Below, piece after piece: positions 1-4,649 of a DNA stretch of 6,105 nucleotides. The stretch covers positions 1 through 6,105 of the forward strand of contig CBDUBU010000253.1 in assembly GCA_965365465.1 (NCBI GenBank). Direction: 5' to 3'. Positions within the stretch are counted from its first letter, which is position 1; each line of letters opens with the position of its first letter. The notes under the pieces are model-generated. The model had not been told where the DNA came from. It saw only the letters and a program-made list of their open reading frames with translations, and did not search any database. The stretch is from CBDUBU01 sp965365465. GTDB lineage: Bacteria > Bacteroidota > Rhodothermia > Rhodothermales > DASSAV01. The translations under genes were made by a program, and so were the position numbers.

Positions 1-530
1 CGGCAGGAGCAGGTCAGGTAGAGGCGTCGGCTTCGCAGGTTTTCGCACGAAACCGACTGGTCGTGGCGCTGCCGCGCGATAATCCGGCCCGCCTGCAATC
101 GCTGCATGATCTGGCAAAAGCGCGCCTTCGGATCGTGCTGGCAGCCCCTGATGTGCCTGCCGGACGGTACACACTCGATATGCTGGACAAAGCCGCCTCG
201 TACAGCGCCTTTGGGCCGCGCTTTCGGGATCGTGTGCTCGGCAACGTCGTTTCCTACGAGCCGGGCGTCCGGGCTGTCCTCGCAAAGGTGCGCCTCGGCG
301 AGGCCGACGCAGGCATCGTTTACGCTACCGACATCTCCGGGGAAAAGACCGGAAACCTGCTCCGGCTCGAAATCCCGGATTCACTCAATGCGCTCGCCGA
401 ATATGTGATTGCGCCGGTCGGCGGCAGCGACCATCCGGCGGAAGCAGCGGCATTCATCCGTTTTGTGCTGTCGGAACAGGGACAAACTATCCTTGCGCGT
501 TATGGATTCCTCCCGGCCCGGTCTTCGTGA
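1..530 (+). CDS. modA: ModA, molybdate-binding protein of the molybdate ABC transporter (partial, 5' end outside the window)
   Basis: This is the extracytoplasmic substrate-binding protein that captures molybdate (or tungstate) and delivers it to the ModB permease. The first complete codon is at position 3. The frame is open from there for 175 residues to TGA at 528-530, and the GTG at 63 is internal, because the codons before it read as typical ModA sequence (VFARNRLVVALPRDNPA). Family features visible: the VPAG-Y stretch (about residues 51-56 of the visible part), GVRAVLAKVRLGEADAGIVYATD (about 88-110, split here as GVRAVLAK and DAGIVYATD), and the terminal ARYGFLP. By comparison with E. 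coli ModA, the Val in GVR and the Tyr in IVYATD fall where oxyanion ligands lie. This alignment is from memory. The family is usually about 250 residues, so the signal peptide and roughly the first 75-80 residues are off the left edge. It overlaps modB by 29 bases, which suggests translational coupling. Confidence 0.93.
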   Translation, partial: AGAGQVEASASQVFARNRLVVALPRDNPARLQSLHDLAKARLRIVLAAPDVPAGRYTLDMLDKAASYSAFGPRFRDRVLGNVVSYEPGVRAVLAKVRLGEADAGIVYATDISGEKTGNLLRLEIPDSLNALAEYVIAPVGGSDHPAEAAAFIRFVLSEQGQTILARYGFLPARSS

Positions 531-1356
531 AGGGAATGCTCGGTACTCGCTCCTGGATTGGTGGCAGGCCGGGCCTCGCGGGGGCCTCACCCGAACGCCG
601 GGCGCACTCTGGCGGCTGCTGAGTGTTCCGCTGCTAGCTTTTTTCGCTCTGCCTCTCGTGGCGTTGCTTTTCGGCGCAACGCCGGGCCAGTTGTGGGAGA
701 GCCTGGGCAGAACAGAGGTGCAGCAAGCTATCCGCCTGAGTCTCAAAACGAGCGCTGTGGCTACCGTTCTGGCTGTTCTCTTCGGAACGCCACTGGCGTA
801 TCTGCTGGCGCGTCGGGCCTTTCCGCTGAAGCGCCTTATCGATACGCTGGTGGATCTACCCCTCGTGCTTCCTCCGGCGGTGGCCGGCGTGGCGCTGCTG
901 ATGGCCTTCGGGCGCCGGGGCCTGGCAGGCAGCCTGTTGCAGGAATGGGATATCCACATTGCCTTTACGCAGGCAGCCGTCGTTCTGGCGCAGACGTTTG
1001 TGGCAGCGCCGCTGTTCGTGCGGGCCTCCGTCATCGGCTTCGCCGGGATCGACCCGGACCTGGAGGATGCGGCAGTGCTCGACGGGGCTGGAGAATGGAG
1101 TCTCTTTCGTCATGTTACAGCGCCACTCGCACGCAAGGCGCTGCTGAGCGGGGCGTTGCTCACCTGGGCGCGGGCGCTGGGGGAGTTCGGGGCAACGCTT
1201 CTCTTTGCAGGCAACTTTCCCGGCAGAACGCAGACCATGCCCCTGGCTATTTATCTGGGTTTCGAGCTTGATCTGACCACAGCAATCACGCTGTCGGTGA
1301 TTCTGCTGGCAGGTTCGTTTTTGACGCTTGCGCTGGTGAAGTTTTTCTTACCCTGA
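502..1356 (+). CDS. modB: ModB, molybdate ABC transporter permease
   Basis: This inner-membrane permease forms the molybdate channel and couples to a ModC ATPase. The ATG at 502 gives 284 residues. It has no convincing Shine-Dalgarno sequence, but it is the last ATG before the first membrane segment and lies inside the end of modA. A TTG at 409 would lie deep in modA and is unlikely. A polar stretch of about 37 residues comes first, making the protein longer than the usual 220-230. Hydrophobic segments lie at about residues 39-58, 81-105, 117-137, 154-176, 212-236 and 258-281. The cytoplasmic EAA loop that contacts the ATPase is visible at about 188-209 (EDAAVLDGAGEWSLF, ending TAPLA), followed by the strongly ModB-like ARALGEFGATLLFAGN (223-238) and GRTQTMPLAIY. 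No modC follows on this strand, so the ATPase must be encoded elsewhere or upstream of the window. Confidence 0.93.
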   Translation: MDSSRPGLREGNARYSLLDWWQAGPRGGLTRTPGALWRLLSVPLLAFFALPLVALLFGATPGQLWESLGRTEVQQAIRLSLKTSAVATVLAVLFGTPLAYLLARRAFPLKRLIDTLVDLPLVLPPAVAGVALLMAFGRRGLAGSLLQEWDIHIAFTQAAVVLAQTFVAAPLFVRASVIGFAGIDPDLEDAAVLDGAGEWSLFRHVTAPLARKALLSGALLTWARALGEFGATLLFAGNFPGRTQTMPLAIYLGFELDLTTAITLSVILLAGSFLTLALVKFFLP

Positions 1357-1516
1357 CCCTGCCTTGCCCTTTTTAGCGTGCGCCGCGATCTTTCTTGTGC
1401 GATGCGTTGTAAACTGGAAAGCCGGTCTGCGCTCAGGCTGCAAACTTACGTTCGAGTGAGGCTGTCTTTTCCCCCTTCTCCTGCTCAACGGGTTAACGCA
1501 AGAGGTGCGCCGCGAC
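1357..1516 (+). other. Intergenic gap between modB and the DUF4403 gene
   Basis: This 160-base gap holds no gene that I can support and no stable hairpin followed by a T run after modB. An 11-base direct repeat, GTGCGCCGCGA, occurs at 1378-1388 and again at 1505-1515. TACGTTCG at 1447-1454 resembles a Bacteroidota -7 element, but no good upstream partner was found. The ribosome binding site of the next gene (GAGGT, 1502-1506) lies at the end. Confidence 0.5.
1502..1506 (+). promoter_or_regulatory. Ribosome binding site deciding the DUF4403 start
   Basis: GAGGT lies 10 bases before the ATG at 1517. The competing GTG at 1505 overlaps this element, so the ATG at 1517 is preferred and the protein is 500 rather than 504 residues long. 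Confidence 0.5.
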
Positions 1517-3019
1517 ATGACAGAAGCCAGACGAATCCCCGTTTTATGGAGAAACACAGGGTTGCTGATGATCGGAGTGGTGGGCCTCGGCGCAGCGCTG
1601 TTCGTCCTGCAACCCGGCGGGCGGCGCGTCAACCCGGAAGGCCCGAAGCGGCTGCCTCCGCCGACGCACGAGCGCACGCCGCTGCTTTCGAGCATTTCGG
1701 CCCCCGTCGCTATTCCTCTTTCCGAACTCGACACGCTGGTAAACGAGGTTGTTCCTGTCCGGTTGTATCAGGTTGAGGATATGCTCTTGCGAAAAGGCAT
1801 CGCGCGGGCGCGGCTGGATCTGAAGGTGCGCCGCACCGGACGCATCTATCTCGAAACGCGCGACGGCAGCGTCGTGACGCACATTCCCCTGAAGGCTGAA
1901 GGCTCGGTGCGGGCGCTACGGATCACCCGCCCGTTCGAGACGACCTTCACGATCCATGCCGTCACCGCGTTGACGCTGGACACGACCTGGACGACGCAGG
2001 CCCGCACGCGCGGGCGCTTCACCTGGAACAAGACCCCGTCGATCAAGCTGCTGGGCATCACCATCAACCTGAAAAAAATCGCAGGCAAAGCGCTTGAGAG
2101 CCAGCTCACCCGCCTGACGCCTCGCATCGACAGGCTGATCGAGGATAAGGCTAACCTGCGCCCGCGCATGGAACGCATCTGGACGATTCTCAGCGAGCCG
2201 ATTGCCGTGCAGAAAGAGCCGCCCATCTGGCTTCAGGTGCATCCCTCGGAGGTGTTCTACTCGCCTGCCGAGAGCAGCGGCGACAGCGTAGTCTACGGGC
2301 TGCGTCTGAAAGCCTTCGTCGAAACTGTTGTGGGCGCCCGGCCCGCCGCCGTCGATCTGGGAAGCCTGCCTCCCCTGCGCCCGCTGACCCCCGAAATGGC
2401 GCAGCAACCAGATTCCTTCCGGGTCAATGTGCCGCTTACCATTTCCTACAAGGACGCCGAAAAGCTGCTTTCAAAAGCCGTTGCCGAAAAAGACTATGAC
2501 GTGCAGGACGTTGTCTCTTTCAAGGTGAAAGATATTTCCGTGTACGGGCATCTGACGAGCCTGGTGGCGCGCCTGGATTTCAGCGCAACGACTTCGGGAA
2601 AATGGATGTCCACGCGGGGACGGGTTTTCATGACCGGGAAGACCGTGTATGACCGGGAAAGCCGCTCCGTTCGCGTCGATTCGTTCAACTACGACGTAAA
2701 CTCGGAGGATGCGCTGGTGAATGCAGCCGACTGGGCCTTGCGGGATAACCTGCTGGAGCAGGTGCGCGAGCGGCTCGTCCTTCCCCTCTCCGACCACCTG
2801 GATCTGTTGCAGGTGCGCCTTCAGGGAGCGCTGAACGGGCGCGTGCTGGGGCGCGTGTTGATGCTGGAGAGCGCCATCACGGAACTCGAACCAAGCGAAC
2901 TGTACCTGACGCCGGATGGCCTGGGCGTGGACGTACACGTGCGCGGTCACCTGGGGGCCAGGCTGCACGGACTCTCGCAGGTGGTGCGCCCGAAACCTGC
3001 CGAAGCAAAAACGCCCTGA
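1517..3019 (+). CDS. DUF4403 family protein, membrane-anchored, function unknown
   Basis: The protein is 500 residues from the ATG at 1517. A short basic N-terminus is followed by one hydrophobic segment (about residues 14-32) and a Pro/Arg-rich linker (33-57), so it is probably an N-terminally anchored protein facing the periplasm. There is no lipobox and in fact no cysteine anywhere. DUF4403 is recognised from memory by the opening SISAPVAIPLSELDTLVNE (59-77) followed by VPVRLY, the alternating beta-strand pattern, and the Trp-containing IWLQVHP region (237-243). The body looks like two related halves: APVAIPLSELDTLVNE at 62-77 is echoed by NVPLTISYKDAEKLLSKAV at 304-322. Each half then has beta strands and a long amphipathic helix region (about 184-211 and 395-432). 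Such a layout would suit a lipid-binding barrel-like fold, but that is inference. The next gene converges from the other strand with a 16-base gap. No enzyme motif was seen. Confidence 0.8.
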   Translation: MTEARRIPVLWRNTGLLMIGVVGLGAALFVLQPGGRRVNPEGPKRLPPPTHERTPLLSSISAPVAIPLSELDTLVNEVVPVRLYQVEDMLLRKGIARARLDLKVRRTGRIYLETRDGSVVTHIPLKAEGSVRALRITRPFETTFTIHAVTALTLDTTWTTQARTRGRFTWNKTPSIKLLGITINLKKIAGKALESQLTRLTPRIDRLIEDKANLRPRMERIWTILSEPIAVQKEPPIWLQVHPSEVFYSPAESSGDSVVYGLRLKAFVETVVGARPAAVDLGSLPPLRPLTPEMAQQPDSFRVNVPLTISYKDAEKLLSKAVAEKDYDVQDVVSFKVKDISVYGHLTSLVARLDFSATTSGKWMSTRGRVFMTGKTVYDRESRSVRVDSFNYDVNSEDALVNAADWALRDNLLEQVRERLVLPLSDHLDLLQVRLQGALNGRVLGRVLMLESAITELEPSELYLTPDGLGVDVHVRGHLGARLHGLSQVVRPKPAEAKTP

Positions 3020-3035
3020 AACCCTGCCGAGGTTT
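3019..3035. terminator. Weak bidirectional terminator candidate between convergent genes
   Basis: AAACC (3019-3023) pairs with GGTTT (3031-3035) around a 7-base loop. A further T follows on the + strand, and the A-rich left side gives a short T run on the - strand. It sits exactly between the convergent stop codons and overlaps the DUF4403 stop. The stem is only 5 bp, so the support is positional as much as structural. Confidence 0.25.
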
Positions 3036-3821
3036 TCACCCGGAGGAAGCGTCCTCAAAAGGATGCGGCTCCGGAGCACGCTGCGCATCCGAACTACGCC
3101 GGCGCTCGGCGATTCGCACGATGAAGATGCTGGAGACGAGCCAGATGAATCCTGCCGTATACCCTCCCATGACATCGGTGAGCCAGTGGACTCCGAGGTA
3201 CACCCGGCTCGCACCGATCAGCAGGATCATGATTACCCCCAGCGTTGTGACCACGAAACGCGCCACGCGAGACCGCGTCGAAATCCACGTCAGGTAGATC
3301 ACAATGCCGTAGAACATCATCGCCATGAACGCATGGCCGCTCGGAAAGCTGTACCCGGAGGCCGGGACAAGCTTCTCGACAGGCCGGGACCTGTGAAACA
3401 ATGTTTTGAGCGCCACGATGAGGAGCGCCCCTCCTGCCGTGGTGAACACGATCTGAAAGAAGTTCCACCACTGTTTTCGCAGCAAGAACGCCCCGGCAAT
3501 GACAACCACCAGCACCGTCGTGACCGGCGCGTCTCCAAAGTCGGTAATACGCACTACCCAGGTCGTCCATTCGGGGCTGATGAGCGATGAAACAAACTGT
3601 CGGATCTGGAAATCCAGGAAGTAGACAGCCTCGCGCTCTGTGATGCCGTCGATGAGTTTCAGGAATGCCCAGAGCGCCGCGCCGACAGCCAGCAGCGCCA
3701 GCGTGAAGCCGAGGCCGTAACGCTCTCCTCTATGCAGGCGGTGTTTCAGAAAATCCCACACTTCCGGCAGCCGTGCGCCGGCCCAGCGCCGGAAATCGCG
3801 GATGGAAGATTCATCGGGCAT
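3036..3821 (-). CDS. PAP2 family membrane phosphatase (phosphatidic acid phosphatase / undecaprenyl-diphosphatase-like)
   Basis: This integral membrane phosphatase would hydrolyse lipid phosphates such as phosphatidic acid, phosphatidylglycerophosphate or undecaprenyl pyrophosphate. Motifs alone cannot decide the substrate. From the ATG at 3821 it has 261 residues. All three PAP2 motifs are intact: K-x6-RP (K139 to P147, KTLFHRSRP), PSGH (160-163) and SR-x5-H-x3-D (S205, R206, H212, D216). The two histidines are the expected catalytic residues. Hydrophobic segments lie at about 37-57, 98-114, 121-139, 165-180, 186-204 and 221-237. The charged C-terminus (from 238) is probably cytoplasmic. The frame stays open upstream to an ATG at 3914, but that extension would run through the terminator hairpin of the preceding gene, so 3821 is preferred. 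No Shine-Dalgarno sequence is seen, only an A-rich leader. It is downstream of the antitoxin gene but separated from it by that terminator. Confidence 0.92.
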   Translation of the reverse strand: MPDESSIRDFRRWAGARLPEVWDFLKHRLHRGERYGLGFTLALLAVGAALWAFLKLIDGITEREAVYFLDFQIRQFVSSLISPEWTTWVVRITDFGDAPVTTVLVVVIAGAFLLRKQWWNFFQIVFTTAGGALLIVALKTLFHRSRPVEKLVPASGYSFPSGHAFMAMMFYGIVIYLTWISTRSRVARFVVTTLGVIMILLIGASRVYLGVHWLTDVMGGYTAGFIWLVSSIFIVRIAERRRSSDAQRAPEPHPFEDASSG

Positions 3822-3862
3822 TTTTTGCGAGTCAGGTTGTTTAGCGATCTTGACAATATCTG

Positions 3863-3898
3863 GAAATACAAAAGGCCGAGCTTGTCTGCATCGGCCTT
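3863..3898 (-). terminator. Rho-independent terminator of the antitoxin gene
   Basis: On the - strand an 8-bp perfect stem, AAGGCCGA / TCGGCCTT (3891-3898 with 3872-3879), encloses an 11-base loop and is followed by TTGTATTT, giving CCTTTTGTATTT. The T run lies only on the - strand side, so it acts on transcripts from the XRE gene that ends at 3986. It separates that gene from the PAP2 gene and argues against the longer PAP2 start at 3914. Confidence 0.75.
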
Positions 3899-3985
3899 CA
3901 GACGGCAATGACACAAGGTGCAGCAGTGATGCCGGAGTTTATTTCTCCCTGGATCTCTGCGCCTCCTGCATGAAATATTGGCGAT

Positions 3986-4327
3986 TCATGGAAACTCATC
4001 CTCACTCTCCGTGACTGGCTCCAGGTCATGGAACTGGCTGATCCGGACAGTTCCTTCAGGAAACTCTGCCATCACTACCAATTCCCCACCCATAGCCTGA
4101 ATATAGCTGCGGAGCGTAGAGAGGTACATGTCCGTCCGGCGCTCCATCCTGGAGATTGCAGATTGCTGTACATTGAGCAACTCGGCCAGTCGAATCTGAC
4201 TGAGCCGTCTCGCCTGACGCAGTTCGTGCAGCGGCATTGCAGCGATCATCTGCTCCGCTGCTGCCCGGTTCTGCTTGCGGCGACCCTCCGACATCCGGGC
4301 GCGTAGTTCCTTAAATGGTTTTGCCAT
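3986..4327 (-). CDS. XRE/HigA-type helix-turn-helix antitoxin
   Basis: The 113-residue DNA-binding protein matches, from memory, a common family of XRE antitoxins that follow RelE/HigB-type toxin genes (opening MAKPFKELRARM, then PLHELRQARRLSQ). A basic N-terminal helix region (about residues 5-30) precedes the HTH (about 34-80). The recognition helix is around QQSAISRMERR (54-64), followed by TDMYLSTLRSYIQAMGGEL (65-83) and a C-terminal strand pair, VVMAEFPEGTVRIS (84-97). The acidic tail (EPVTESEDEFP) is typical of such proteins. AGGGAGG lies just 2 bases before the ATG at 4327. That spacing is tight, but the start agrees with the family N-terminus. Its normal role would be to neutralise the toxin and repress its own operon. 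The toxin gene directly upstream (4352-4505) is a broken remnant, so this is now a solitary antitoxin, perhaps kept as a regulator or as protection against related toxins. The gene looks intact. Confidence 0.9.
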   Translation of the reverse strand: MAKPFKELRARMSEGRRKQNRAAAEQMIAAMPLHELRQARRLSQIRLAELLNVQQSAISRMERRTDMYLSTLRSYIQAMGGELVVMAEFPEGTVRISQFHDLEPVTESEDEFP

Positions 4328-4351
4328 GGCCTCCCTCTACCTGAGCCTGCA

Positions 4352-4505
4352 TTATTGTATCGCTCTCAAATGCTCGTCGTACAGTTCGTCTATCGGCTCT
4401 TTCAAGTCTGGCCCTCAAGACACGTTACCACCCTGTCAAGAGCATCCTGCTCCCTCTCTGTCAGTCCACACCAAACTCGTCGGTGTATTCGACCTTCCAG
4501 GGCAT
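4352..4505 (-). pseudogene. Remnant of a RelE/HigB-type toxin gene, partner of the downstream antitoxin
   Basis: Three pieces of one toxin can be read in order on the - strand. From the ATG at 4505 the frame reads MPWKVEYTDEFGVD and stops at 4461-4463. A second frame beginning about 4464 continues LTEREQDALDRVV then TCLEGQT, with a stop at 4402-4404. A third frame, from about 4399, reads EPIDELYDEHLRAIQ and ends with TAA at 4352-4354. From memory these match the start, the early helix region and the extreme C-terminus (PIADxLYDEHL type) of RelE/HigB-like toxins of about 105-120 residues. Only about 50 codons remain, so roughly the 60 central residues with the RNase active site are gone, and at least one frameshift lies near codon 13. 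The remnant ends 24 bases before the antitoxin ATG, the usual toxin-then-antitoxin order. The gene cannot make an active toxin. It is most simply explained by an indel plus an internal deletion. Confidence 0.85.
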
Positions 4506-4523
4506 ATTGGCGCTTCTTGTCCG

Positions 4524-4555
4524 GAAATGTAATTCTCGTGAGCGCTCGAACGAAA
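4524..4555 (-). promoter_or_regulatory. Candidate Bacteroidota-type promoter of the toxin-antitoxin operon
   Basis: On the - strand TTTC (4555-4552), a 20-base spacer and TACATTTC (4531-4524) resemble the Bacteroidota consensus TTTG-N19-22-TAnnTTTG, each element missing its final G. Transcription would begin a few bases before the toxin ATG at 4505. The element follows the kinase terminator and would now mainly serve the antitoxin gene. A chance match cannot be excluded. Confidence 0.35.
4533..4554. promoter_or_regulatory. Dyad symmetry, candidate operator for the XRE antitoxin
   Basis: The dyad reads TTC-N4-GAGCGCTC-N4-GAA with a perfect 8-base core at 4540-4547. It lies within the spacer of the candidate promoter and 28 bases upstream of the toxin remnant's ATG, where autoregulating antitoxins of this kind usually bind. 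Assignment as an operator is inference. Confidence 0.35.
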
Positions 4556-4564
4556 TAGCGTCAG

Positions 4565-4604
4565 AAAAAGATTCCGTCGATGGAATAACTCTGCGGATGG
4601 AATC
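4565..4604 (-). terminator. Rho-independent terminator downstream of the kinase gene
   Basis: On the - strand GGAATC (4575-4570) can pair with ATTCC at 4586-4582 (5 bp, 6-base loop) or with GATTCC at 4604-4599 (6 bp, larger loop), and it is followed by TTTTT (4569-4565). It lies about 45-85 bases beyond the kinase stop codon and ahead of the toxin-antitoxin promoter. The two possible left arms compete for the same right arm. Confidence 0.6.
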
Positions 4605-4649
4605 GTCTCTTTGATACGCGCCGCGAAAAACGGGGCCATCAGGCGCGTC

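Noticed and set aside
381..1271. Overlapping open frames of 217 and 237 codons across modB
   Set aside because: They are Arg/Gly/Ala-rich shadow frames in GC-rich DNA, and modB in the other frame has clear TM segments and family motifs.
1447..1454. TACGTTCG as a promoter element for the DUF4403 gene
   Set aside because: It is close to a Bacteroidota -7 element, but no TTTG-like element lies 19-22 bases upstream, so a promoter call is not supported.
1378..1776. GTG-started + strand frame of 132 codons in the gap after modB
   Set aside because: It runs far into the DUF4403 gene in another frame and has no family resemblance. Its only curiosity is that it opens with the 11-base direct repeat.
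2916..3590. Long + strand open frame of 224 codons antisense to the PAP2 gene
   Set aside because: It overlaps the end of DUF4403 and the antisense of a gene with complete catalytic motifs. Its product is low-complexity (R, H, D, P-rich) and resembles no family, so it is a GC-rich shadow frame.
4352..4505. Programmed frameshifting as an explanation for the broken toxin frames
   Set aside because: About 60 central codons are missing in addition to the frame changes, so no single slip could yield a complete toxin.
4275..4558. Two + strand open frames of 85 and 67 codons across the gap between antitoxin and kinase
   Set aside because: They run antisense to the recognisable toxin remnant and the antitoxin start, and their translations resemble no family.
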